Assembly (NCBI RefSeq): GCF_000699445.3
Contig: NC_067195.1
Span: forward strand, 85,942,569-86,006,568
Length of the DNA stretch: 64,000 nt
Direction of reading: 5' to 3'
From: Schistosoma haematobium
Lineage: Eukaryota; Platyhelminthes; Trematoda; Strigeidida; Schistosomatidae
This document shows positions 53,270-64,000 of this stretch, in pieces. The notes below the pieces were generated by a model. That model had not been told where the DNA came from, searched no databases, and saw only the letters and a program-made list of their open reading frames with translations. A program made the position numbers and the translations under genes. Position 1 is the stretch's first letter, and the number at the start of each line of letters is the position of its first letter.

Positions 53270-54112
53270 GCTGGCTATTTAATTCTGTTTGAAATCAAAA
53301 GTGTTAGAGGATTCATAAATAGTGAGGAAATAGGAGCTCAGCTTGAGTCGGCTGAAGGTTAAGTGTGCAGGTCAATAGTCAAATCGGTCAAGTAAATAAC
53401 GTTAAACTAAAAACGGAATAGCAAACACGGGATAAAGAATATTAGAATTCCAGTCGATTTTAATATATGGTGTCGCTCGGTATCAAGAAATATACAAAAG
53501 CAGATTAAATTCCAGAGTGATGATATCTAGGATTACCCACTATCTCCAAGCAATCTGAATGGCTAAATGATGGTGGTCCAGCCTTAGCAGTTAGATTAAC
53601 TGAAATCTTAGACGGTTGAAACTAACCAGATGTGATAGCGTCCAGTTCCCATATTTTAGCTAATTCTAAAAAAACGTATCGCGAAAACCACAGAGGAACC
53701 AGTTTAACTAACACCGCGTTTGAAATATGAGCCTCAATAATTCTTTGAAGTTTAACTAAAGCTCATGAACAGTGAATCACAGAAAACCATCTAACCTTAT
53801 TTGCAACCAAGTATTTCGTTCAACCTAATATTAATCTCCCTATTCTCATATGATAAATGGAAGTACAAGTTTTCCAATGATTTCCGAAATAATTACAGAG
53901 GGGGGGGCATGACAGAGAAAATCACCCGGAATAATTCCTCACCCAATTTCACCTAATGATGTAATCCCTGCTGAATCAATTTTCGAAAGAAACGGAATCT
54001 ATCTGACGCGATGTATCCACAAAAAAAGTGACAGCCATACATCAAAACCAAGAAAATCTTGTTTCATTCAACGTTTTCAGTTAAACCCAAAGATTCCGGC
54101 TTATTTTTCAGG
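51346..54112. other. Intergenic, mostly unrecognised
   Basis: AT-rich. 53100-53269 ends in TTTGAATAATAATAAT, like the 3' tail of the RTE family at 41500, so a decayed RTE 3' end is possible. Otherwise nothing is seen. Confidence 0.5.
53233..53269. repeat. (AAT)12 microsatellite
   Basis: Perfect AAT run, perhaps a LINE tail. Confidence 0.9.
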
Positions 54113-54450
54113 TGTTAGCGGAATATAGATTGCATTAAAACATGTTCAGTGAAGAATTGTGTTGGGGCACGTTGATTGAATTTTTTTAACCGATCCGAGA
54201 TAACGGATACATAGAGAAGATTCTACAATCTTCTGACGCGAAATTTACAAACATAATAACGTTTTCCTAATTATGATATCTACCCACTACCAATCAACCT
54301 TGTTTATTTGGAATAGAACTACGTTCCTGTGTATCCGTGTTCTGATTCGTAGACGTGTCGAGTGAAGTAGTGTTCCCAAGTACTAAGCAATAGGAAGAGC
54401 TGTACCGTGATAGGAGAGATCATAACGGAAGTGAAAGGTGATACAGTGAG
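54113..54450 (+). mobile_element. Putative LTR-like repeat, copy 1
   Basis: Starts TGTTAGCGGAATATAGATTG and is similar to 63131-63501 for about 330 bp (GGGGCACGTTGATTGAAT, GATAACGGATACATAGAGAA, AGAGCTGTACCGTGAT). The 3' end has decayed. Confidence 0.6.
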
Positions 54451-55613
54451 TCAATCCGAAGTAGCTAAAAGAGAATTACTTGATGACAATCAGAAGTCAC
54501 CTGAAGGACAAACGCATATTATAGGTCGAGAAATGGATTGATTTCCTACGTGGAAAGATATATGAGTATTTATGCATATTATTCGGTAGTTCAATAGACT
54601 TACTTCTCCACTCTCGTCATCTTGCTCAAGTAGCCAGTTTTGGAAGATAGCGCGTAGCGCACTGAGTATCAGTATCAGATCTCGGATGCCATTCATCACA
54701 ACCTTACTAACAAAAATAAAATGTATCCAAAAAAACGAAATCAGAAGTCACATGATAGAGAATCGCTTCAATATTATCGAAATTTCACTAATTCTATTAT
54801 CATTAGTAAGTAGAATAACCTGCACAAGGAGAGAGTTACGTAAAAATGTGCAAGAGAAAAGGGAAACACAATGAAACACACAAACATGAGTAGGGAGCAA
54901 GATAGTACAATCTGTCCAATTATTTTGAACAATCCATGCTTTTTATTGATCAACAATCATTGAAATAATGAGCATGAAATAGTTTTTCAGAAAAAGAGAT
55001 CATATATATATATATATATAAATGAAAATAAAAGCAACCGAGTTTAATGATGATAATGAATAGAGTATGTAGTACGTATTCACCTTGAAATTAATCAGCA
55101 TATGAAACATATCAGGATTCAAACTACAAGTCTCTAGCTTAGATAATAAAGACAAGTGTATCTATGTAAAACGAATATAACACAATGCATAAATAAAAGT
55201 AAATCTAACTAATTTATGTAAGCAAATTAGAAGAGAAATGATAAAATGCCAAAAACAAAATAAAATGGATCGAATGAAAAAAAAAACACATTAATTACCA
55301 CTAATAAATTGAAATGGTCAGCAATACTATCAAGTCTTTGAAGACTACGAAAATGTTCAAGTAGGCATGCAGATCAAAATTATGTATAAATATACGTTTT
55401 CTACATTGAACAAACAATAAAACGGAATGAGAAAACATACATACATAAACAGTAGATGGGGAAAAATAGAATATCAACCGAACATTAATGTCATAATACG
55501 AAAACAAAAAAGTTATGCAGTTTAACACTGGAGAAAAGAGTGAGAAAAAACAAACGAAAATTACAAATGGTTGAGTGTTTATGAAGAGAATATAATCGAA
55601 ATTAATCAATTAT
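54451..55613. other. 3' flank of the striatin gene
   Basis: An (AT) run at 55003-55020; TTTATT at about 54941 would be an AATAAA on the minus strand. No other feature. Confidence 0.5.
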
Positions 55614-55792
55614 TTATGTAGCTGTTACATAAATTTTGCATATGGCATCTGCTCCAGCACTAGCTGCTAAAGGAAGTTGTGGATGTAAAGCTACTGAATG
55701 AACTGATTCATTGTATTTGAATCCATGATTAGTCATTTCTTGTATGCATGTACGACTTTCAACATCCCAAACACGGATAGAGGCATCATGAC
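55614..55792 (-). CDS. STRN: Striatin terminal exon, WD7
   Basis: Acceptor CCTTAG; HDASIRVWDVESRTCIQE to ICKIYVTAT and TAA at 55614-55616. Three residues extend past the usual striatin end. Confidence 0.86.
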
Positions 55793-58700
55793 CTAAGGTA
55801 GAATACAAAGGATAAAATCAGTGTGATAATAACCATTGAATAGAGATGAATATGGTGTACGAATCGGACATTAAAATTATGACTGAAAAATCTCTTAATC
55901 GATCCTGACGATAAATATTGAATGATCGCCATTTAGATGTTGGCAGTTCAGGAATCGACATGTGAATAATGCTCATGCTTTTCAATGCATATTGCTAGCC
56001 GCCACGATGTCGCTGACTGTACTTTTTTGTAACTTGTACAGTGAAAGGTTGCAAACGTTTCAGAAATGTTCTTGTTGAAATATCTAGATGGCAGGAACAA
56101 GAAACCCAAGTATTCAAGTAGGCTGCCAGTTATCAAATACATGTTTGTGGATACGAATGGTGAATACACTGGGCTGTTTCATTAATGACTTGGTTACTAA
56201 ATCCCTCCAATAGAAGCTAAACTGTTCAACTGATAGAGTCAAGATATATACCCTACTTTAAAATGAGCGTTTTATTCATAAAAACACACAATCAATCATC
56301 AATAGGCAGAATACTAGGTGTTTTACCGTAATGAAAAAATAAAGTTTACAAAAATTAATGTATAAACTTACTTCCAGTCAATAAATACAGACCGTGAGGA
56401 TCGACTGCAAGGCTTGTAACAGCGTTCAAATGTGTAACCATAGCGTCTACACATGCCGAATTTGTAACTGATGAACGGTCGGACATGCGGTTGATATCAT
56501 AGAACCGAATACAACGATCTTCATGGGCTCCAATAACGAGAGATAATGTTTGGTGTGAACCCAGAGCATTAAGTGAGCGTTCTGTCCAACCAGAAGGTAA
56601 ACTACATTCGCCTGCTATCGGTATGTTTGCTAATAAGTGTTATTTCAAATGACAATAATTAGATAAGATCCGTTAATGATAAAATATTTAAGCGTGTATT
56701 TATTTTACATAACTAATGGATTGTTCGATGTGAAATAAATGTATGAATACATAACCCAATCATGACGAGTGCTAACTACCATGTATAGGGAGGATATCTT
56801 ACAAAAAACTTATTTGAATTACCCACTAAACGCAGAGCAATTAAGTGCATCAAAAATTGCTAGACCAATGTGATAAGTAAATAAGAACAACATCATTACA
56901 TATGCATTTGCAGGAATGATGCAATGATTTTCCTTGGAACTACTATCGGGAATACTCAACAATATCAAATACGTTATGACATAAGCAAACAGGATCGCAG
57001 TTTGTAGTAATAAGATAAGATGAAAATTCAGCTATGATGGGTCACAAATATAATCAGTAATACAGCATTTGGTTATAGCTATAGGTACCTTGATTTCCCA
57101 CCTAGTTAGAACCATTGAATTAAAAACTATCTGAATGAGAATCAGTCCTAAATTACCAGTTAATTTGTTGAAAGAGTAAATACAGTTTTGATTACATCGA
57201 TTTTATCAGTCCTAGTCATACATCCAGAAAATGTCAATTTCACAAAGTACACAACCTTTAGAGATATGCTTATTTAGGAATTTAGGTACATTTTAAAATG
57301 AAACAATTTATTGACATACCCATATTCAGTGGCTGCTCATCGCGACTAGGATCGGTCAGAGGAGGTGCTGGTGGTATTTGATTGATTAACTGACCAGTCT
57401 GAACGTCTAATAGCGCTAACCATCCCGTGCTAGTTCCAACAACACATTGAGAGGCGGTTAATGAATCCGGACGGCTGACCAAAAAATGAAGACAAGTTGG
57501 ACGTCCGAACGGGGGTTCATTAGCACCTAAAATCAATAAATACACATGTTGTGTTTATATGTGACTAATTCAAATAGTAATAAATATTTTTATTTAAGTA
57601 TTTACTGATAATACAAAATTGAGAAACTGTGACATGTATTTCCACTAAAACTATCGTTATGAGTATCAAGGTCGATGTACTATTGAAATGAATGCTTTGA
57701 ATATTTTGTAATCAAGCATACATTTTTTTGACAAAATACCGAAATATCGAATTACAACACTAACCTTTACACACACACACAACGTGTGTGTCAAAGGCAA
57801 AAACAGTATTTTGTCAATGAATTCCATCAGGTTACAAATTTGATGACAATATGTAAATCATATACACTGAAAGTTTTTCGAGTCTAAAAATAATGCTGTG
57901 GTTAGTTTATATAATCAGTTTAGATTTGTTTATTTAAACACACAAACATCGGTACAGGTAGGCATCAGATAGACATGTGCCACTTAAATCATTAGATTTG
58001 TGTGAAGGCTAGGATGCGGCCCGGGAGCCCAAACCGAAGCAGGAGTTTAGATTTATACAATTGAAATAGTAACGTTTGAAATTCTATGTTTGATTAATAT
58101 GAACATACGTCAAAACTAGCGGTTACGCGTTCAAATCGAAAGTCGAACAATACAAATATTCACTAAAATTAAGGTAAATATTTTTCTCAACGGTACAGAC
58201 AGACCCACTAACTTCTTGAGAATAAATAAACAGATAAAGCTAAATACACATTTATATTGTTCGGTCATCTGAATTTGCTGTATACACAGTTTATCTTAGA
58301 ACTGACAACAACACAATTGATTAGACGCTATAAAATGACATACCTAAAGGTTTAATTAGGCGATCCATATGAACAGATAGGACTGGAGAAATTGGTGAAT
58401 CACTTTCAAGCTTTTCTACAGTAGACCAAAAATCGATAGAACCATTTGCATGAGCAGCAAGTAACAGAGGACTAGATGGGTGTACAGCGATTGACCAAAC
58501 AGGTGATGATGAATCTAAAGGAAAAAATAAAAATTTGATAAATATCACAGTAAATTTTCCAAAATGAATAACGAATTTCTTAAAAATTGTTGAAATACAA
58601 CACAAGGCACTTCCACACTGCAAAAGCCAATCGTCATGCTTTGCTCATAAATGCCCTGGTACGGCCGAGAGTAGGGATAATCAGCTCTCCCTCTCCAAAC

Positions 58701-61700
58701 GCTCTCACATGGCCACGTGCATACAACCACCGCCAAGGAAGTCCTACTCACTGCCGTCTCGCGCCATTACTGTTGTTTACGAAATTGAGAGGAAGAAAAG
58801 CGAATGTCCGGCGCTTTAACCGGGTTGGTGAATATAGAGGATCCACTTAGGGGAGTTGGAAAACCCTAATTCCAAACCAACGGTGCACATAGGCTCCAGG
58901 ATCTTGAGGGAACAAATGGAGTATGAACCAATTATTGTTCACCGGCTACCATGCTAATGCATCTCCTGACGTTGCTCCATTGCCTTGTAGATTAGACCTT
59001 TAAGTCAAATGCTCGATGTGTGACCGCCTAAGAAAGCCAATTGTTTCGTTTTGGGTGCCCGGACAGTATCCCAGCACTCATACAAATCGAATGATTTATA
59101 TCTATTTGGTGCCTACTTGTACCATAGTTTATGTGTTTTTATTTTATTTGAACACATAAATATTGTTACAAGGGGGCACCAAATATATATGAGCCACACA
59201 AAACAATGAGGATGGGGAAAGAAAAAAGGTGCGTGTAAGGAATAAAAAAAAAAATAATAACGACCACAGATTAGTGTAAGGTAGTGTAATAATAATAATA
59301 ATAATGGGGGAAACGTAAAGGTACAATCAGAAGTATTTTTTCAGTTAAGGAAGATACAACCACTTTTTATGAAGTAAAATAAGGTTACAGCAGGATTACC
59401 ATTGGCTTATATTTTGAGCCATATGTGATAGCGTCTTTAGTCACTGTGTTGCACCATCTCTCGGACCACAGCCAGGGAGTCGTGAAGGACCAACAGAAGC
59501 CATCCTTTTGTAGCTTTCTTCCATACCACGACACCATGTCATACAATGACCAACTCTCCGCTTTTTCTAACCACTACCAGCATCGGCAAATAACGCACGA
59601 CGTGGAATTCTCTGGGACGGCATTCGTGGAACATTTCCAAGCCACCGAAGTCGATGTTTTAAGATAGTGACACCAATTGCATTATCGTCTCTGCGCACGA
59701 ACACACGATGCTGAACCTCTGCAATAATAACATGATGTTGTCACTGGATGCCAGCAATCCTTCGGAGACAAAGATGATCGAACACAGAGAGTCGTCTAAC
59801 GTCCTCAACTCGGAGAGGCCAGGTTTCACAAGCATAGAGCAGAACTGCCCTGACCGACACGTTGTAGGTCCGACCTTTTACAGCCAGACTAACATCACGA
59901 AGGCGCCAAAGGTGGCCCAGATTGGCATAAGCCGCTCGGGCTTTCACTATACGTGCATTGATCTCATCACTCACACCCCCACCAGCACTTATGCAGCTAC
60001 CCAGATACACGAATTTCTCGACTACTTCTATTTGCTCACCATCCAGGGTGAGTACAGGATTAGAATCCCGCCAGTCTTGTAGAAGTACTTTGCACTTCGA
60101 AGGTGCAAGCACATACCGTACATACGGACATTGATTGCCGACTGATTAAGTGCGGATTGCATGACTTGGGTACCATCCGCATACTCAAGGTCGAGAAGTC
60201 TTTCTCCAGGCAACAGATCCACATCGCAATTACTTACCCATATGAATTCACCACGTATTAACGGATACTGATCCAACATTTCTATAACTTATTTCATGTT
60301 ATTTAATGAATTATTAATTTATCCAGAGTACGTGCGGTGTATTTTATGGTATTTCTGATTGTCACAAAATTTGAGTAACTTGTACAGATAGCCTATTGTT
60401 TCTCCAAATAACTTAAATGGTACACAAATCTATAAATTATTTTTTACAAGAGATACATATTTACTAATGAATAACTCACTTGCAAAAACTGGACCAGTCA
60501 CAGTTTCTAGTTCTTGAGGTGCATATATGTCAATCAGACCTAGACCATTAGAGGCAGATGGTAAACGCCATGATCGAACTGTTCCATCAAGACCACCAGA
60601 ATACACAGCAGTACTCATAGTTGAGGAAAGCAGAGGGCTTGGCGTAGTGACACACAAAACAGGGCCTTTATGGCCACAGTAAACATGTACAGGTGACAAT
60701 TCGTCCACTGGACCTGAATTGAGACCTGCTCTTCCTGAGGTAATAGCCTATAAAATAGATGAATACAACCTAAATCGATGACTAGCCTTTTTAAAGTAAT
60801 GATCAAGTAGCATTGATATAATATTTTAAAACTTAGAACTACGGGTAGAGAGTTAATTATTGATAACTAATTTTATAGTAAACCCTATGGAAGGGATATA
60901 CAGTTTAACGCAGCACGGAAATAATTCTAACCAAAGTTGAACTTCTCTCTATCCGATCACATCCAACATCCTCTGTAATATAAACTGTGGGCTTTACAAA
61001 GATTTTTTGGATAAACAAATATCAGGAATTCACTGTATGTACTCAAAACAATACTAAGTATTTTGTATATTATAAAATACAGTTGCAAATGATGTATGTT
61101 GTAAGTACGGCCTGAATGCTTTTACATAATAGTTGTAATTTTGGGCTTTAAGATATCATTTGACTCAACTAACTGAGGTTTCGAGTTTCATTAAAAGACG
61201 TTTTATACATTCTGGTCCCTTAATAAATAAAGCGAGAACAAGATTTGCAGAATAACATGAATGAATTATATTTCAAGGCTTCTCCTTTACTGCAAACGTC
61301 TTACTAATATTACTAATCTAAAATTAGGCCATTTGCAGTGGATGGGAAACTTTGAAATATGCATTTGTGTATACTAAAAATCTTGTTGTTTCCCGTTGAT
61401 TACAAAACGTACTGAAAAGTACCACTGGTCAAGACATAGCTTGTGGTAGAATGTCACTAGAATTATAAATACCTAGTAGTACTCATTAAGTTCTTCCACT
61501 CAGTTTTTGATTTTGCTAGACATAACTCTCTACAGATAACATTTTGTTCATCAAACATGCAAGGATCGATCTCCAACCTGGGGATTCATTAGTCAACTTG
61601 GAGTTCGAAAATACAATAGTCCTGTTGTTAAGGTCGCCCATAAAATTTAGTCATCTGAGAACCTTGAGTAACAATCGAAGTATGTTTCAGTTATGTTTCC

Positions 61701-62838
61701 ATCCCTCTAAATAGAAAATGTTCCTTCAGTATTGGTCTGTATTAATCCGTAAAAGTGATAGTTAGACCATGATGGATCGGTGTCTAATAAAGTCGCGACA
61801 CCGGTTCAGAAAGCTCCCTTGGCTTTTCTAAACTTGTATCAACTGTGGCGTGGACGAAATGACTGTCTGTAAAGTAAGGGGAAAGTATACTGTGCAGCAG
61901 TCTAATCTGTACTGCTTCATGAATGTGAAACATGGTCTATGAAGACAGAACATAAATGTAGGCTGTAGGATTTTGATCAAACGTACCTTCGGAGCATGGA
62001 ACAGCCGAGTACATCAGTTGTTATGCCAAAGATGGTAAACGGGTTGATGATTACGAATCTTCGTATGTCGATGTGGAAGGAACATGTCACGTATCTCTGA
62101 ATACAATCTACATCAACGAGCAATCCTGATTGATCATCTAATTAACTTCATCTCTCTGTACTGACTTAGTAAACCGGGTTAATAGAAATCAATATCATGC
62201 TGTAGGTTGAATGTGAACTGTACACAAAGGTGAGTTGGTTTTCTAGATACTCTATACTTTTTTGGGGGCATAGTTATAAGAACTGCAACATGTAAAATCG
62301 AGTAAAGAATGTGATGTGGTCAACTAGATACATAGGTAATGAAGAATTACGTCACAAATTAGTGAATTCAACATACTTTATCACAATCTTAATAAGATTC
62401 TTAAGATAAAAAAACAAATTTGGAATTAATTGTAATCGACAGGACACTGTACAGTTCACTATAGCATACAAAACATGACCCAATATAGATGGGGCTGAAA
62501 AAGAGGCGATAAGCACACACATATAATTATACTAATTATTACAATAGAGAAAAAGCATACCGATCCCGGAGGCCCAGTTTTTAACAAATTCCAAAGCATT
62601 ACACATCCATCTTCACCAGCAGTATAAACAGCTCGTTCGGTGGGATGAAATGCAACGCTTCTGATACCGTCGAAGTGACCGCGAAGTGTATATCTCGGGG
62701 CCCACGGTCGACGACCAGTTGAGTAGGTTGATGAAATATTTGCCGCACTGTCTACTTGAGCATTACTACTGACAGAGCCACCTAACACTGATGATTCATA
62801 ATTGCTTCCAGGTAAATTTGAGTCACAAACATCACCAT
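55614..62838 (-). CDS. STRN: Striatin family protein, C-terminal WD40 half
   Basis: Six minus-strand exons join in frame: 62838-62561, 60747-60480, 58514-58344, 57526-57320, 56629-56372, 55792-55614 (TAA), giving ~452 residues. Seven WD blades are seen: RYTLRGHFDGIRSVAFHP..GEDGCVMLWNL; YCGHKGPVLCV..GGLDGTVRSWRL; SSPVWSIAVHPSSP..SIDFWS; GTSTGWLALLDVQTG; GAHEDRCIRFYDI; HLNAVTSLAVDPHG..SHDASIRVWDV; VHSVALHPQLPLAASAGADA. The last blade, ending near ...AICKIYV, is the striatin signature ending. Striatins are scaffold and regulatory B-type subunits of PP2A in STRIPAK (known). The caveolin-binding and coiled-coil N-terminus lies outside the window. Which of the vertebrate striatin paralogues it matches cannot be said. 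The 60480-58514 intron carries RTE copies. Confidence 0.88.
56372..56629 (-). CDS. STRN: Striatin exon, WD5-6
   Basis: Acceptor TTATTAG; LVIGAHEDRCIRFYDIN and HLNAVTSLAVDPHGLYLL; donor GTAAGT. Confidence 0.84.
57320..57526 (-). CDS. STRN: Striatin exon, WD4
   Basis: Acceptor ATTTTAG; GRPTCLHFLVSRPDSL, CVVGTSTGWLALLDVQ; donor GTATGT. Confidence 0.84.
57920..58050 (-). mobile_element. RTE 3' end fragment
   Basis: Minus strand: CTTCGGTTTGGGCTCCCGGG, GATGCCTACCTGTACCGATG and an AAATAAAC tail, the 3' end of the 1513/58651 unit. Confidence 0.6.
58344..58514 (-). CDS. STRN: Striatin exon, WD3
   Basis: Acceptor CCTTTAG; PVWSIAVHPSSPLLLAAH; donor GTATGT. Confidence 0.84.
58651..59140 (+). mobile_element. 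Short non-autonomous RTE-derived unit, copy 2
   Basis: Partner of 1513-2010 (GGCCGAGAGTA, GAATGTCCGGCGCTTTAACC, TTTTGGGTGCCCGGACAGTA, TTGTACCATAGTTTATGTG). It lies in the striatin WD2-WD3 intron and meets the next element tail to tail. Confidence 0.75.
59141..60275 (-). mobile_element. RTE-clade LINE 3' half, broken
   Basis: Minus strand: [17 protein letters not shown] (YADD region disrupted), [58 protein letters not shown]. Same family as 38206-41520. The tail TTTGAACACATAAATATTG is at 59147. Confidence 0.8.
60480..60747 (-). CDS. STRN: Striatin exon, WD2
   Basis: Acceptor TTTTATAG; HVYCGHKGPVLCV...; donor GTGAGT, phase 1. Confidence 0.84.
60748..61750. other. Intron sequence, nothing recognised
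   Basis: AT-rich part of the striatin WD1-WD2 intron. Confidence 0.5.
61755..62120 (+). mobile_element. Decayed RTE fragment (32538 family)
   Basis: The plus strand in broken frames resembles the 32538 ORF: KAPLAFLNLYQLWRGRN, SKGKVYCAAV, ETWSMKTEHKC. Many stops. Confidence 0.55.
62561..62838 (-). CDS. STRN: Striatin exon, linker and WD1
   Basis: Acceptor TTCTCAG, two bases then GDVCDSNLPGSNYES, Ser-rich linker, RRPWAPRYTLRGHFDG; donor GTATGC. Confidence 0.82.
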
Positions 62839-62894
62839 CTGAGAAAAAAATGATGTCAAGAAAATTACCTTATATGAGCGAATTAACACTGAAA

Positions 62895-63050
62895 ACAGAA
62901 AGAATCTTCAGTCAGTCAGTCAGTAACAATGTAGAACTTCGTACGTACGTACATCAGTTCGAGTTGCCACACCACATTAGCACAGAGATGCAGTGGTCGA
63001 TTCAAATCCCGTAGTGGTAGAGGTAATAAGAGTATAAGCAGTATCAGGAA
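62895..63050 (+). repeat. Unassigned repeat U, copy 2
   Basis: (GTCA)n at 62911, CGTACGTACGTACATCAGTTCG, then CACATTAGCACAGAGATGC and GATTCAAATCCCGTAGTGG. Reverse-complement partner of 31055-31190. Confidence 0.55.
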
Positions 63051-63130
63051 AATTAGTGTTTGGAGATGTTATACTCTTTAAATAACACTCTTTAGAAAGA
63101 ATCTTAAATGAAGTGAGAGTTAAAAACATG

Positions 63131-63501
63131 TGTTAGCGGAATATAGATTGGAGTAAAACACGTTCTGTGAAGAATTAAGTTGGGGCACGTTGATTGAATA
63201 TTTCCTTACCGATCAGAGATAACGGATACATAGAGAAGACTACAATCTTCTGAATCGAAAATTGCGAACATATGAACGCTTTCCTCATTATGATACCTAC
63301 CTACTACCATTCAATCCTGCTTATTTGGAACATAATTACGTTCTTGTTCAACCATGTTCTGATTTGAGACGCGTCGAGTGAAGCAGTATTCACGAATACT
63401 AAGCAATAAGAGTAGCTGTACCGTGATGATGAAACGAATAATGAAGTTAATAGTGATGTTAATTAAGATAAAGCGTATTCTCCTATCAGTTTGTTCTAAC
63501 A
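63131..63501 (+). mobile_element. Putative LTR-like repeat, copy 2
   Basis: 371 bp bounded by TGTTAG and CTAACA, a perfect 6-bp inverted end pair as in LTRs. Similar to 54113-54450. No target duplication is visible at the ends, so solo-LTR status is unproven. Confidence 0.5.
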
Positions 63502-63764
63502 TCTAAAACGATTTTTTAGATTGAAATTCAAAAATCACATAAAATCCCAGTAAATAACTGTGGCTAATGGGTATGATTATTGTTATTATCAAGAAGCAAC
63601 TAATTTAAACAATGACAACTTTCTACTTTTTCATAAAATTTACACTGACAGTCAAATAAGTTGAATTTATTCTGCCCACAATCTAAAGACCAAGTTACAC
63701 AGGAATTAAACGCAAACCGCAGGAATTTGACTGTAACATCATTAATTTATAGTGACTAATCGCA

Positions 63765-64000
63765 GTTCAGTCAGTCAGCTATAATGAAGGAACAGGCACA
63801 TATATGCATCGGGCCAAGTTGCCATACCTCATTAACACAACAAGATGAACACCAAATTCATAGAAGCAGTTACTTCAACGGCAGTATTATATGTAAAAGA
63901 GTGTATATCAGCATCTGATACAGGGGGAAAAATTAGTTCGAAGAAAGAAAGGTACAAAGTAATTTTAATTTCACAGTTTAAAGGAAGATAACGAGTGTAT
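63765..64000 (-). mobile_element. RTE 3' end / fold-back arm, cut by the window edge
   Basis: Highly similar over its whole 236 bp to the left arm 32269-32505 of the fold-back element (GCACATATATGCATCGG, CAACGGCAGTATTATATG, GAGTGTAT). It is the antisense 3' end of the 32538 RTE family; whether a sense copy follows lies outside the window. Confidence 0.75.

Noticed and set aside
55301..55609. A 102-codon minus-strand frame after the striatin stop
   Set aside because: Phe/Tyr/Ile-rich AT-driven composition with no homology signal; most likely 3' UTR or flank.
62985..63025. A tRNA-derived SINE head in repeat U
   Set aside because: GATTCAAATCCCG looks like a box B, but relative to the (GTCA)n end it points the wrong way for a SINE head and no box A is found.

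Overview
The window looks like nuclear DNA from a blood fluke (Schistosoma). It is AT-rich and has short exons spread over long introns with GT..AG boundaries. The non-coding DNA is saturated with repeat types known from schistosomes: RTE/SR2-like and CR1/SR1-like LINEs, Penelope-like elements with a GIY-YIG domain, Gypsy-style LTR elements, and Sm-alpha-type SINE/satellite units carrying hammerhead ribozymes. The species cannot be named from the sequence alone.

Four protein genes are supported. (1) On + (83-457, 2634-2912) are the last two exons seen of an unidentified protein with a 26-residue threonine run. (2) On + (7183-18140) is a four-exon gene for a ~359-aa protein with a 3CxxC-type (receptor-transporting-protein/Zar1-like) zinc-finger region and a long Asn/Lys/Ser-rich tail. 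(3) On + (25463-47868) are ten exons of a CCDC112 orthologue, complete except for the extreme N-terminus. (4) On - (62838-55614) are six exons encoding the whole seven-bladed WD40 C-terminal half of a striatin; its N-terminal exons lie beyond the right edge. All splice joins given here keep the reading frame.

The rest is intron or intergenic DNA built from mobile elements. The introns of genes 1 and 2 carry SR2-like fragments, a two-copy MITE with 21-bp terminal inverted repeats, SINEs and a Penelope relic. Between genes 2 and 3 lie a solo LTR and a CR1-like element that lost its catalytic core. CCDC112 introns hold at least seven SINEs, a fold-back RTE derivative, an RTE element interrupted by a solo LTR, and a nest in the last intron: a young non-autonomous LTR retrotransposon (two 531-bp LTRs identical by eye, CATAT target duplication) inside an SR2-like copy, next to a second SR2-like copy in opposite orientation with a 15-bp target duplication. 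Downstream lie a tandem Sm-alpha-like dimer and a Penelope-like element. A large striatin intron holds RTE copies joined tail to tail.

The most notable signal is that three different tRNA-headed SINE families each place a hammerhead-ribozyme motif just downstream of the tRNA-like part. One copy (36163-36222, minus strand) keeps every conserved core residue. Sm-alpha hammerheads are established knowledge; I cannot tell without searching whether the other two families have been described.
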